A stretch of DNA of 50,134 nucleotides from an uncultured Clostridia bacterium. Lineage in GTDB: Bacteria > Bacillota > Clostridia > Oscillospirales > CAG-272. The position numbers and the translations under genes are program-made. Positions 31,874-41,712 of the stretch are shown piece after piece; the first letter of the stretch is position 1, and every line of letters begins with the position of its first letter. The DNA lies in assembly GCA_944391815.1 (NCBI GenBank), contig CALXUV010000029.1, positions 1 to 50,134 on the forward strand. Direction: 5' to 3'. The notes beneath the pieces were generated by a model, which saw only the letters and a program-made list of their open reading frames with translations, did no database searches and was not told where the DNA came from.

Positions 31874-32884
31874 ATGAAAATAATAGTTGACGTAATGAGC
31901 GGTGACAAAGCACCGGGTGAAATCATAAAAGGCGCATGCTTTGCCGCGAAAACCGGAAAAACCGATATCATAATGGTCGGAAATTCCGAGGTAATAAAAA
32001 AATACGCATCGGAAAATATGCTTGATATATCTTTGGCAAACATAGAGATTGCAGACGCAAGGGACGTGATTACCATGGAAGATGATCCGATGTCGGTAAA
32101 AGATAAAAAAGAGTCGTCAATGGCAACGGCTCTCAGACTTTTAAGAGAAGGAAAAGGAGACGCGGTAATAAGTGCCGGAAACACCGGCGCACTTTATACG
32201 GGTGCCGTACTTTATGTCGGAAGAATAAAAGGCGTTCAGAAAGCTGCCATTGCAACAGTTCTGCCATTTCCCTCTCCCCTTCTGCTGCTCGACTGCGGCG
32301 CAAACGTAAGTCTTACTCCGGAAAGCCTTTTGCAGTTTGCGGTGATGGGCTCGCTTTATATGAAAAATGTGTTCGGTACGGAGCTTCCGAGAGTCGGGCT
32401 TCTGAACAACGGAACAGAGTCGCATAAGGGTACAGAACTGCAACAGCAGGCTTACGGAATACTTTCTCAGAATAAGGAGATCAGTTTTATCGGCAACGTC
32501 GAAAGCAAATCGCTTTCCGAAAACGTCTGCGACGTACTGGTAACCGACGGTTTCACCGGCAATATTCTCCTTAAATCCATAGAGGGACTCGGAGCATTCT
32601 TCATGTCCCGCATGAAAGAAATGTTCACCAAAAACTGGCTTACATACGCTTCCGCCGCAATAGTAAAGCCCCATCTGAAAAAGCTGAAAAAAGATTTCGA
32701 CCCGTCCGAACACGGAGGCTCTCCGCTTCTCGGTATAAAAAAACCGGTTTTCAAGGCGCACGGAAGCTCAGATGCAAAAGCGATAGCAAATGCCGTTCGG
32801 GTCGCCGGACTCTACTGTCAGAGCGGTATTGATGAAAAAATAATAACCGCTTTGCAGTCCTCCGGCACAAACGCAAATTCCTGA
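31874..32884 (+). CDS. plsX: Phosphate acyltransferase PlsX
   Basis: Converts acyl-ACP to acyl-phosphate for PlsY, the first step of phosphatidic acid synthesis. The 336 residues match the family: IIVDVMSGDKAPGEIIKGA, SMATALRLLREGKGDAVISA, GNTGALYTGAVLYVG, LLDCGANVSLTPE, GTESHKGTELQQQAY, DVLVTDGFTGNILLKS and VFKAHGSSDAKAI. The ATG at 31874 has AAAGGA 7 nt upstream; the frame also opens at a GTG 15 bp earlier, which overlaps that site. It ends 11 bp before the RNase III-like gene. In most Firmicutes acpP follows plsX; here it does not. Confidence 0.96.
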   Translation: MKIIVDVMSGDKAPGEIIKGACFAAKTGKTDIIMVGNSEVIKKYASENMLDISLANIEIADARDVITMEDDPMSVKDKKESSMATALRLLREGKGDAVISAGNTGALYTGAVLYVGRIKGVQKAAIATVLPFPSPLLLLDCGANVSLTPESLLQFAVMGSLYMKNVFGTELPRVGLLNNGTESHKGTELQQQAYGILSQNKEISFIGNVESKSLSENVCDVLVTDGFTGNILLKSIEGLGAFFMSRMKEMFTKNWLTYASAAIVKPHLKKLKKDFDPSEHGGSPLLGIKKPVFKAHGSSDAKAIANAVRVAGLYCQSGIDEKIITALQSSGTNANS

Positions 32885-32895
32885 GAGGTAATTTA

Positions 32896-34617
32896 ATGCA
32901 AAACAGTTTGAACTTATTTGACATACAGAAAAAATTAGGTCACGTATTCAGAAACACAGAACTTCTGGAAAAAGCTTTTGAAGATAAAACCTCTGAAAAC
33001 CGCCTGCGTCTTTCTTTTCTCGGAAAAAATCTTTTAACAGCGGTTATAAGTGACTATATTTATACACACACTCCACCCGGAACTTCAATAAGTCCGGAAA
33101 AAGATCTTCTCTATTTTCTTTCAGCCATCGAAACGGGTAAATTTTTACGTTCCAAGGATCTGATAAAATACATTCCGCAGGCATCGGAAAGCAGACCTGA
33201 AAATGAGGTAAGCACTGATGTTTTTTATGCCGTCGTTGCTGCAATTTACCTTGACAGCGGCATGACTGCACTTAAAAGTTTCACTTTGCCTTTGATCCGG
33301 AGCTGCGACTCTGAATCCCATTACGAGAGAGGTGCAGAAGGAAAGGTTCTGACTGCCGATATGCCGACTGAAGAAACAGCGCAGGACGGAGTGCATATTC
33401 AAAACGCACGGCGCGGAAGAAGGAGCGGAGCCACTTCTCTCGGCATAACCCGCGCACTTACCGTAAATAAAAACGAACCGGTTAAAAATTCGGAAAAGAA
33501 CACTCAGGTAAAGGCAAAAACCGATGCACTTGACAAGTCTGAATCTGACGGCACAACAAAAACCGTAAAGTCCTCAGGTCTTTCCGGGCTTTTCTCCCTC
33601 AGAGGCAGAAAAAAGAAACAACTGCCCGAAACATCGGAGGAGTCGGATTCTGAGGAAAAAATAACCCCGGAACCCACGGTTAAGCGAAGTTTTATAAGGG
33701 ATGCCCTTACTCCGGTACGGCTTTCGGATGAACTCAGAAACGCCGGTTACAGAAAGCCGAAATCTTCTGCGTCAGTTAAAACCGATGTACCGGAGACCGA
33801 CAGAAAAGTCGGCAACATTCCTTCTGATACAGAAATATTTAAAGAAAATAGCGAATCCGCTCAGCGGAAAAACAGAAAATCAGACCTCAGTCCAAAGTCC
33901 GGTGAAACGGAAAACAGCGGCGTAGAAATAAAATCGGGTTTACGTCAGTCAAAAAAGAACGCTGTCGGATTTAAGTCCGGATCTACCGAGGAAATTACCG
34001 CAAACACCTTAAAACAGAAGTATCCGAAAACGGGAGACGGAAACTTTAAATTTTCGTCAAATGAAAAACAAATCCCCGACCTTGAAACGAAAACCTTTTC
34101 CGCCGAAAAGGAATCCGGTAACGAAAACTTCAAATCAATGCTTCAGGAAGCAGTTCAGAAAATCATCCGCACGTCAAACATGATACTGAAATATTCAACG
34201 GTATCAGATAAAAAAGGCGGTTATAACTGCAAAATCACAGCTGAGGACAGGGAGATAGCTTCAGCTTCTGCTTCCGGACGCAAAGCGGCGGAACAACTCG
34301 CCGCAAAAAATGCGTACAATTTACTGCAAAAAAAAGACGGTCCGGAATTTCTTTACCTGCATCAGCTGGCAAAAAGCGGAACTCTGAGTTCAGAAGGTCC
34401 GGACGACTTCGTTTCAAAGGTAAACAGATATTTTCAGAAAAACTATAAAAATTCCAAACTTCCTACCTACATGAAAAAAGACAGCGACTCAAAGAAAACT
34501 TTTACAGTCGCAGTTATCTTTGACGGAAAAGAGCTTGCGGAGGCAAGTGCGCCGTCTCTTAAACAGGCAAAACAGCTTGCTGCCGAAAAAGTCTGCAAGC
34601 AGTTCGGAATTCAGTAA
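32896..34617 (+). CDS. RNase III-like protein with degenerate active site and two dsRNA-binding domains
   Basis: Residues 5-135 align well to the RNase III domain of the neighbouring rnc product: FRNTELLEKAF against FKNKKLLTEAL, LSFLGKNLL against LEFLGDSVL, and VFYAVVAAIYLDSG against AFEALLGAIYLDSG. Catalytic positions are lost: the Glu of LEF is Ser40, the Asp of FLGD is Lys44, and the second-cluster Glu is Tyr111; only Asp108 keeps an acid. A polar, disordered stretch follows (about 140-405). Two dsRBD-like domains end the protein (about 411-480 with GRKAAEQLAAKNAY, and 503-571 with LKQAKQLAAEKVC). It probably binds double-stranded RNA without cutting it, perhaps with RNase III (inference). 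AGAGGT precedes the ATG; it lies 11 bp after plsX and 210 bp before rnc. Confidence 0.85.
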   Translation: MQNSLNLFDIQKKLGHVFRNTELLEKAFEDKTSENRLRLSFLGKNLLTAVISDYIYTHTPPGTSISPEKDLLYFLSAIETGKFLRSKDLIKYIPQASESRPENEVSTDVFYAVVAAIYLDSGMTALKSFTLPLIRSCDSESHYERGAEGKVLTADMPTEETAQDGVHIQNARRGRRSGATSLGITRALTVNKNEPVKNSEKNTQVKAKTDALDKSESDGTTKTVKSSGLSGLFSLRGRKKKQLPETSEESDSEEKITPEPTVKRSFIRDALTPVRLSDELRNAGYRKPKSSASVKTDVPETDRKVGNIPSDTEIFKENSESAQRKNRKSDLSPKSGETENSGVEIKSGLRQSKKNAVGFKSGSTEEITANTLKQKYPKTGDGNFKFSSNEKQIPDLETKTFSAEKESGNENFKSMLQEAVQKIIRTSNMILKYSTVSDKKGGYNCKITAEDREIASASASGRKAAEQLAAKNAYNLLQKKDGPEFLYLHQLAKSGTLSSEGPDDFVSKVNRYFQKNYKNSKLPTYMKKDSDSKKTFTVAVIFDGKELAEASAPSLKQAKQLAAEKVCKQFGIQ

Positions 34618-34827
34618 AACTGATTATCAGAGAAAATAAATGTCTGATACTTCTCGCTTGCAGACAGTAAGAAACAGAATCAGAGAAACTTACAGAGAAT
34701 AAAAAGCCGCAAACTCAAAATAATATAAGCAAAGACTTTTTACCCTGAAACGGTCGTCATTTTCAGAATAGCATTTTAAGTTTAAAAATCAAAAACCTGC
34801 AAACTGAATCATGTTCGGAGAAAAATT

Positions 34828-35535
34828 ATGCAAACCAAACTGAGTACGGAAAAACTTGAAAAGACAGTCGGATATACTTTCAAAAACAAAAAGTTGCTTA
34901 CCGAGGCATTGACACATTCGTCCTATTCCAATGAGCTTTTGCAAAGAAATATAGATTCACGGTCAAACGAACGTCTGGAATTTCTCGGAGATTCCGTGCT
35001 TGAAATAGTTTCAACCACCTATCTTTTTGAGAATTTTCCTTCGATTCCCGAGGGTGAACTGACAAAACTCCGTTCGGAAGTGATATGCACCGAGGCGCTG
35101 TCGGGATATGCCGCAGAAATATCTCTCGGAGATTTTCTTTTACTCGGAAAAGGTGAAAAAAAGGGCGGCGGTCAGAATAAACCCTCAACTCTTGAAAATG
35201 CCTTCGAGGCACTTCTCGGAGCTATTTATCTTGACAGCGGACACTCTCTTGAAGCAGTTGAAAAATTTGCTCTGCCATTTATTTCAAAAAAAGCACTGGC
35301 GGCTTCAATCGATTCAAAGGACTACAAGTCTGAGCTTCAGCAGATCGTACAGCAAACCCCGGGAGAAAAGCTTTCTTATGAGGTAACTGACAGAACAGGT
35401 CCCGATAACGATCCGACTTTCACCGTAACGGCAATGCTCAACAGCAACGTTATCGGGAGAGGCGTAGGACACTCAAAACGGAAAGCCGAGCAGGAAGCCG
35501 CAAAAGACGCTCTTAAATTTTTCAGAAGAGACTGA
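34828..35535 (+). CDS. rnc: Ribonuclease III
   Basis: Cuts double-stranded RNA, including rRNA precursors. The 235 residues have an intact catalytic signature NERLEFLGDSVLE and a second cluster ENAFEALLGAIYLDSG (Asn at the position often Asp, catalytic Glu present). The C-terminal dsRBD (about 160-232) includes DYKSELQQIVQQ and GHSKRKAEQEAAKDAL. GGAG precedes the ATG. It lies upstream of the radical SAM and smc genes, as is common in Clostridia. Confidence 0.97.
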   Translation: MQTKLSTEKLEKTVGYTFKNKKLLTEALTHSSYSNELLQRNIDSRSNERLEFLGDSVLEIVSTTYLFENFPSIPEGELTKLRSEVICTEALSGYAAEISLGDFLLLGKGEKKGGGQNKPSTLENAFEALLGAIYLDSGHSLEAVEKFALPFISKKALAASIDSKDYKSELQQIVQQTPGEKLSYEVTDRTGPDNDPTFTVTAMLNSNVIGRGVGHSKRKAEQEAAKDALKFFRRD

Positions 35536-35698
35536 ATATTCCGCTGTCAATGAGCAGCTTGTTTTCTGTTGTCAGCCTTATAACGCTTTTGCCTGATGTC
35601 AGATTCATTTTTCATCCCAAAACTTTAAACTCTTACCCGGATCAATTTAACTTTTATCACAATCCACTACGGCAGAGTCCGGTAAATTAAACTGTATT

Positions 35699-36739
35699 AT
35701 GAAAAAACATGTAAATATTCCGATTTTTATCCCTCATTTCGGTTGCAGAAACAGCTGTGTTTTCTGCAACCAGAAAAAAATCACCGGTAAGCCCTGCTAC
35801 GACAGACAATCGGTTCTGAGCGAAATAAATACCGCTCTTGAAACAATAAATACGGATGTCACTGAAACGGAGCTGGCTTTCTTCGGAGGAAGCTTTACCG
35901 CAATTCCGGAAGACGAAATGCTCTGGCTTTTAAAAACCGCCGCAGAATTTATAAAAAAAGGTAAAATCCAAAGCGTCCGCCTTTCAACAAGACCTGACGC
36001 CGTCGATGAAAGAATACTCGGTATTCTCCGCATGTACGGAGTAAAAACCGTAGAGCTGGGACTTCAGAGCTTTTCCGATAAAGTTCTGTCTGCCTCAAAA
36101 AGAGGGCATACATCCTCTGATTCTGTAAAAGCTTGTCAGCTGGTGAAACAGTTCGGTTTTGAACTTGTCGGGCAGATGATGGTGGGACTTCCCTCTTCAA
36201 CCCCCGAGGACGAGCTTTATACGGCAAATGAGATCTGCCGCCTCGGATGCGACGGAGCAAGGATCTATCCGACAGTGGTTTTCCCGGATACCGAACTTAT
36301 GAAAATGCAGCAAGCCGGCGACTACATTCCCCTTACGACGGAGCAGGCAACGGTCAGATGCTCAGACGTTCTTGAAGTATTTATAGAAAATAACGTCAAA
36401 GTCATCCGTATCGGTCTTTGCTCAAACGAAACTCTCGCTTCCGACGTCTACCTGCACTCCTATCACCCTGCGGTAGGAGAACTTGCTATAAACCGGTACT
36501 ACCTCAGAAAAATGTGCAAACTGCTGGAAAACGATAATTCAAAAGAAAAAATTCCGGTTTTTGCAGTCGCAAAAGGTAAAATAAGTCAGGCTGTCGGGCA
36601 GAAAAGATCCAATGCCGGATTTCTTATCGGTAAATTCGGCTTAACAAACATCAAAGTCATAGAATCCGACCTTCTGCAAGGCTTCGGTATCTCCCTTATA
36701 CATACAGAAAGGAACAAATATGCGTCTGATCTCACTTGA
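35699..36739 (+). CDS. Radical SAM protein, Elp3-like (no acetyltransferase domain)
   Basis: Radical S-adenosylmethionine enzyme of uncharacterised substrate; members between rnc and smc are common in Clostridia. The 346 residues carry the CxxxCxxC cluster motif in FGCRNSCVFCNQ (Cys16, Cys20, Cys23), then ELAFFGGSFTAIP, VRLSTRPDAVDERIL, KTVELGLQSFSDKVL and FELVGQMMVGLPSSTPED, all typical of the Elp3/radical SAM core. Full Elp3 has a C-terminal GNAT domain; this protein lacks it. No good ribosome binding site is visible before the ATG. Its end overlaps smc by 20 bp. A tRNA-modification role is possible but not shown. Confidence 0.88.
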   Translation: MKKHVNIPIFIPHFGCRNSCVFCNQKKITGKPCYDRQSVLSEINTALETINTDVTETELAFFGGSFTAIPEDEMLWLLKTAAEFIKKGKIQSVRLSTRPDAVDERILGILRMYGVKTVELGLQSFSDKVLSASKRGHTSSDSVKACQLVKQFGFELVGQMMVGLPSSTPEDELYTANEICRLGCDGARIYPTVVFPDTELMKMQQAGDYIPLTTEQATVRCSDVLEVFIENNVKVIRIGLCSNETLASDVYLHSYHPAVGELAINRYYLRKMCKLLENDNSKEKIPVFAVAKGKISQAVGQKRSNAGFLIGKFGLTNIKVIESDLLQGFGISLIHTERNKYASDLT

Positions 36740-39700
36740 ACTTCAGGGATTCAAATCCTTTCCCGATAAAACAGTTCTTAAGTTCGCTCCCGGAGTAACC
36801 ACCGTTGTCGGTCCGAACGGAAGCGGTAAAAGCAATATTTCCGACGCCGTCCGTTGGGTACTCGGTGAAATTTCTTCCAAAAATATGCGCGGAAGCAAAA
36901 TGGAGGATGTCATTTTCGGCGGTACAGACACAAGAAAACCGATGTCCTACGCCGAAGTTTCACTAACCCTCGATAACCGCGAGGAAGACGGATTTTCACG
37001 GCTTGCAAGCGAATACGACGAGGTTACGGTAACAAGACGCTATAACCGGAACGGAACAAGCGAATACATGATAAACAGGCGTCCGGTAAGACTAAAAGAC
37101 ATAAATACCCTTTTTATGAATACCGGTATCGGCCGTGACGGATATTCGATCGTCAGCCAGGGAAAAGCCGCAGAAATAATATCGCAGAAAAGCGACGAAA
37201 GAAGAAATGTTTTTGAAGAGGCGGCAGGTATTTCAAAATACCGCTATCAGAAAAACGACGCAGAGAAAAAACTTGCCGAAACGGCTCAGAACTGCGAAAG
37301 ACTTGCCGACATCCTTCTCGAAAAAAAGACAAATCTCGACAAACTTGAAAAAGACGCCGAAAAGGCAAAAAAATATCTCGATGTTTACGAAAAAAAGAAG
37401 GAAGCGGATATTTCTCTGCTTGTCTATGAAACCGAAAAGGTGAGAAATGAAACTGACGAAAAGAAAAAGCAGTATGACCTGCTTGAAAAATCGCTTCTTG
37501 CCGCTGACAACGAAATAACCGACAACAATAATCAGTACGAGCGTCTGGATATCGAAAAAAGCAGAGCAAAGGAAAAGTTTTTACAGCTCAGCGACAAAAT
37601 AGAACAGATGAACAACAGCCGCTTCGAAAGCAGCACAAGAAAGCAGATTCTGGAAAACGATGTTCTGCACATCGAAGAAAATATAGATTCAAAACGCAAA
37701 CTTCTGTCGGAACTGCGTGAAAACCGTACAGCCCTGACCGAAAAGGTGACGCAGTCGGAAAACAATCTCAAAGAGGCAACGCGCCTTTTTGATGAAACAA
37801 ACACCCTTGTAAAGGAAAACAGTGAGCAAATCGAAAACCTGAAAAGCAAGAAACAGCAAATCGCTCTTCAAAACGAAAGCAATGCGGAAAAAACCGAAAG
37901 TCTTAAAAATGAAATAAACGCGCTGAACATCGAAAAAGCCAGACTTCAGAGTTACAGCGATTCCGGACTGGAACGCAAAAACCAGCTTAAAAACGAACTT
38001 GCGGAAACTCTTAAATCAACAGAATCATGCAGAGAAGGCATGTTGAAATACAAAAAAAGACTGGACGAATATGAAGAAAAAAGTAACGCCATAAGACAGT
38101 CCGAAGAAGAAATCCGCATTGAAACGGAAAAACTGCGTGAAAAGCAGTCAAAACTCAACGACTCGGTTATCTCCTACGCCGGCGACCTTCGCGATATCAG
38201 AACAAAAGTTGATTCTCTGCGCAGAATGGACGAGCTTTTCGAAGGCTATCCTCAGAGCGTTTCCGCATTGATGAACGCCTCCAAAGCCGGAAAACTTCAG
38301 GGAATTATCGGACCGCTGTCGCATATCTTTACCGTCAAAAGTGAATACTCTCTCGCAGTTGAGACTGCGCTGGGCAATAATATTCAGAACATAGTCACTG
38401 AAAACGACTCCGCCGCAAAAGCAGCCGTTCTCTGGCTTAAACAGAACAACGCCGGAAGAACCACCTTCTACCCCCTCAACACCATGCAGGTTACTCCGCT
38501 TTCGGTGAGAACCGAGGATCTGGAAAAACGCAAAGGTTACATCGGTATTGCTTCATCGCTTATCAGCTATGACAGTAAATATTACAGGGTTGTAGAAAAC
38601 CTGTTAGGCAGAACCCTGGTTTTCGATAACCTCGAAAACGCAAACGACACCGCAAAGGCGTTCGGCTACCGCCTGCGGATAGTGACAAAAGACGGTCAGC
38701 TTGTAAACGCCGGAGGTTCCATTACCGGAGGTCAGGCAAAGAGAGAATCAGGTGTTCTCAGCCGCTCTGCCACTATAGATAAACTCGGAGCCGAAAGAAT
38801 AAAAATTGAACAGCAAAAAAAGGCAGCCGAAGAGGAATTTGCAAAGGTTACCGATCAGATATCGGAGCTTGTGAAAAAGTCCGGCGACAATCAGGCAAAG
38901 CTTAAACTTATCGCTTCGCTTGCACAGGCAGACAGTAATCAGTATACGGCATTTGAAACTCAGCTTTCAACAGTTAACGAGACGGTTGAAAAAACCGAAG
39001 CAGAAATAAAAGCCATAGAAGAAAAAAAAAACAGATATGCCGAAGAAGCTGAAAAATGCACACAACGTATCACTGAAATTTCCGGGGAAATAAAGAATCT
39101 GGAAGAACAGAAGGCGGAAAATGATGCCGAAAGCAGGCAAATAAGCGATCTCCTCGGCGATGAATATAAAACAGAAAACCGTCTTGCCGTGAAATCCGCT
39201 CAGCTGCAAAAGGACGTAGATCTGGCGGAAAAGGAACTGTTTTCTGCCCAGAGCGAAAAGGAGCAGTGCGAAAACGAAATAACAGCAAGTGAGAATTCTA
39301 TAAAAAAGTCCGAAGAGGACATAGTAAAAAAGAAAGAAGAGATACTCCGCTGTTCGGACGACACACAGCATTTTGCAGATTCAATAAGCGAACTGACTTC
39401 CGAACGTGACAGCGAGGACAAGCGCAGCATTGAAATCGAAATGAAGATGAACGAGCTGAAAAAATCCCTCCAGGAGCTTATGAATTCAAGGGAGATACTG
39501 TCCAATGATTTTGTAAAACTTGAATCAAAGCTGGAAAATCTCAGCAGCACTTACGACAGAAATATAGAATATCTGCGCAGTGAATATGAGATAGGTTTTA
39601 CCGAAGCTCAGCAACTTGGGTATCCGGAAGTAACCGAGGAAAACAGAGCGGAAGTAGCGCAGAGATTACAGGAGCTTAAGTACAAGCTGAGAGGAATAGG

Positions 39701-40319
39701 CTCGGTCGATCCGAAATCTATCGAAGACTATAAAGAAGCAAAAATCGCTTATGAGGAAATGAATACACAGTTTGAGGATCTGACAAAATCGAGAAACGAA
39801 TTCCAGAATACCGTTGAAATACTGGAAAAAGAAATGCGCACAAAATTTGTCGAGGTAATGGGCGAGATAAATATAGCGTTCAAGCGGGTTTTCCGTGAGC
39901 TTTTCGGCGGCGGTAACGCAGAACTGGTCCTTACTGATCCCGACGACGTCCTTCACTGCGGAATTGACATAAATGTCGCCCCTCCCGGAAAAATTATAAA
40001 AAGCCTTTCCCTTCTTTCAGGAGGTGAACAGGCGTTTATAAGTATAGCTCTCTTCTTCGCCATACTCAACGTCAACCCTTCTCCTTTCTGCATTTTCGAC
40101 GAAATCGAGGCAGCTCTTGATGAAGTCAACGTCGCAATGTTCGCCAGTTATATTAAGAAATACTCGGACAAAACTCAGTTCATCACCATCACGCACAGAC
40201 GCGGCACAATGGAAGTTGCCGACACCCTATACGGTGTAACCATGGCGGAGAGAGGAATATCAAAAGTACTTACCCTGAACGTAAACGAAGTGGAATCAAA
40301 GCTCGGAGTCAAACTCTGA
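36720..40319 (+). CDS. smc: Chromosome segregation protein SMC
   Basis: ATPase of the SMC-ScpAB condensin that organises and separates chromosomes. The 1,199 residues show the N-terminal head with Walker A GPNGSGKSN (31-39) and QGKAAEIIS, a long coiled coil, and a hinge around residues 505-650 (GIIGPLSHIF through GGSITGGQAKRESG). A second coiled coil leads to the C-terminal head with signature LSLLSGGEQAFISIALFFAI and Walker B FCIFDEIEAALDEVNV. AAAGGA lies 7 nt before the ATG, within the upstream radical SAM gene. ftsY follows after 68 bp. Confidence 0.97.
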   Translation: MRLISLELQGFKSFPDKTVLKFAPGVTTVVGPNGSGKSNISDAVRWVLGEISSKNMRGSKMEDVIFGGTDTRKPMSYAEVSLTLDNREEDGFSRLASEYDEVTVTRRYNRNGTSEYMINRRPVRLKDINTLFMNTGIGRDGYSIVSQGKAAEIISQKSDERRNVFEEAAGISKYRYQKNDAEKKLAETAQNCERLADILLEKKTNLDKLEKDAEKAKKYLDVYEKKKEADISLLVYETEKVRNETDEKKKQYDLLEKSLLAADNEITDNNNQYERLDIEKSRAKEKFLQLSDKIEQMNNSRFESSTRKQILENDVLHIEENIDSKRKLLSELRENRTALTEKVTQSENNLKEATRLFDETNTLVKENSEQIENLKSKKQQIALQNESNAEKTESLKNEINALNIEKARLQSYSDSGLERKNQLKNELAETLKSTESCREGMLKYKKRLDEYEEKSNAIRQSEEEIRIETEKLREKQSKLNDSVISYAGDLRDIRTKVDSLRRMDELFEGYPQSVSALMNASKAGKLQGIIGPLSHIFTVKSEYSLAVETALGNNIQNIVTENDSAAKAAVLWLKQNNAGRTTFYPLNTMQVTPLSVRTEDLEKRKGYIGIASSLISYDSKYYRVVENLLGRTLVFDNLENANDTAKAFGYRLRIVTKDGQLVNAGGSITGGQAKRESGVLSRSATIDKLGAERIKIEQQKKAAEEEFAKVTDQISELVKKSGDNQAKLKLIASLAQADSNQYTAFETQLSTVNETVEKTEAEIKAIEEKKNRYAEEAEKCTQRITEISGEIKNLEEQKAENDAESRQISDLLGDEYKTENRLAVKSAQLQKDVDLAEKELFSAQSEKEQCENEITASENSIKKSEEDIVKKKEEILRCSDDTQHFADSISELTSERDSEDKRSIEIEMKMNELKKSLQELMNSREILSNDFVKLESKLENLSSTYDRNIEYLRSEYEIGFTEAQQLGYPEVTEENRAEVAQRLQELKYKLRGIGSVDPKSIEDYKEAKIAYEEMNTQFEDLTKSRNEFQNTVEILEKEMRTKFVEVMGEINIAFKRVFRELFGGGNAELVLTDPDDVLHCGIDINVAPPGKIIKSLSLLSGGEQAFISIALFFAILNVNPSPFCIFDEIEAALDEVNVAMFASYIKKYSDKTQFITITHRRGTMEVADTLYGVTMAERGISKVLTLNVNEVESKLGVKL

Positions 40320-40387
40320 AACCGTTGTTTACAAGTCAAACCGATTTATCAAATGTATAAAAATAACCGCAAAGCAGGATAAAATAT

Positions 40388-41302
40388 ATGGGATTTTTTG
40401 AAAAACTGAAAAAAGGACTTGCAAAAACCAAAAACTCTGTCGTTGCACAGATGGACAGCCTTTTTAAATCCTTTGTCGCAATAGACGAAGATATGCTTGA
40501 AGAGCTTGAAGAAATACTGATAGCCGCAGATGTCGGCGCCGCTACTTCGGCTGAAATAATAGAGAAACTGAGAGACAAAATTGCTACCGATGGACTTTCG
40601 GAAGCCGGTCAGGCAAAAAAGGCACTGAACAGCATACTTATCGAAACAATAGGAGAAGGTCAGCCGCTTAATCTCGGGGAAGGCCTTTCCGTTATTCTCG
40701 TGATAGGCGTAAACGGAGTCGGAAAAACCACTACCATCGCAAAGATCGCCAACTATCTGATTTCTTCGAAAAAGAAAAAAGTCATGCTCGCCGCCGCAGA
40801 TACATTCAGAGCGGGAGCAATCGACCAGTTAAAAGTCTGGGCTTCCAGAGTCGGAGCTGATATCGTAAGCCATAATCAGCAGTCAGCCGACCCGGCTGCG
40901 GTAGTGTTCGACGCTATAAGCGCCGCCAAAAACAGAGGCTGCGATGTCGTTATCGTAGACACTGCCGGACGTCTCCACACAAAGAAAAATCTGATGGAAG
41001 AGCTTGCAAAAATAAACAGGGTGATTTCAAGAGAGCTGCCGGACGCCTCAAAGGAAACACTTCTTGTTCTTGACGCCACAACCGGACAAAATGCGGTAAA
41101 TCAGGCAAAAGAATTCAAAAACGTTGCAAACATCACAGGTCTTGTTCTCACAAAACTTGACGGAACTTCAAAAGGCGGTATAGTCTTTTCCATAAAAAAA
41201 GAACTGGGTATTCCGATTAAATACATCGGAGTCGGGGAAAAAGCTGACGATATGGAGCCATTTAACGCAAAGGATTTTGTGTCTGCACTTTTTGAAAACT
41301 GA
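40388..41302 (+). CDS. ftsY: Signal recognition particle receptor FtsY
   Basis: GTPase that docks SRP-ribosome complexes at the membrane for cotranslational insertion. The 304 residues carry the NG domain: an N helical bundle (to about 95), then G1 GVNGVGKTTTIAKIA, AADTFRAGAIDQLK, VIVDTAGRLHTKKNLMEEL (G3), LTKLDGTSKGG (G4) and GVGEKADDMEPF. The acidic A domain is nearly absent, as in many Gram-positives. AGGA precedes the ATG. Confidence 0.96.
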   Translation: MGFFEKLKKGLAKTKNSVVAQMDSLFKSFVAIDEDMLEELEEILIAADVGAATSAEIIEKLRDKIATDGLSEAGQAKKALNSILIETIGEGQPLNLGEGLSVILVIGVNGVGKTTTIAKIANYLISSKKKKVMLAAADTFRAGAIDQLKVWASRVGADIVSHNQQSADPAAVVFDAISAAKNRGCDVVIVDTAGRLHTKKNLMEELAKINRVISRELPDASKETLLVLDATTGQNAVNQAKEFKNVANITGLVLTKLDGTSKGGIVFSIKKELGIPIKYIGVGEKADDMEPFNAKDFVSALFEN

Positions 41303-41712
41303 TAATTATTGCTATAACTTAAAAATAAATAGCAAGATATTGTAAAATAACAATCAAAAAAGCATTAAGGTAATTTCTGAACTATTGAAAAAAGATGCCG
41401 CCACGGTTCTCTTACAGTGTAAATCATTTTTTTCATACTAAGTGAAGCCGGTTTTCTTCTGACGCAATATTTAGATAAAAAACGCAAAATTCAAACACAG
41501 AAATAAGCAATTTAAGATAGTTATCCATAACTCTGACAAGCTAAAAAAATACATGCTTTCAAATCAGTCATACTCATAAACCGGAAACGGGATTTAATAC
41601 AGATTGTTTCCGTAAAGTTGGCGCAATGCGTATTTTAATGTCACGAAACCCGTATGCGTCAAAGCGGCGATTATTTGCCACAAAAATTAAGATAAATTAT
41701 CAAGGTAAAGAA
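41303..41712. other. Intergenic region between ftsY and the dITP/XTP pyrophosphatase gene
   Basis: AT-rich, 410 bp. A longer in-frame extension of the next gene to 41626 exists but lacks a ribosome binding site. A GGAAAC/GTTTCC inverted repeat lies near 41582-41609. I see no ORF, RNA gene or convincing terminator. Confidence 0.5.

Noticed and set aside
34618-34827. Small ORFs in the gap before rnc as a missing acpP
   Set aside because: The longest frames are about 20 codons and have no acyl-carrier DSL motif.
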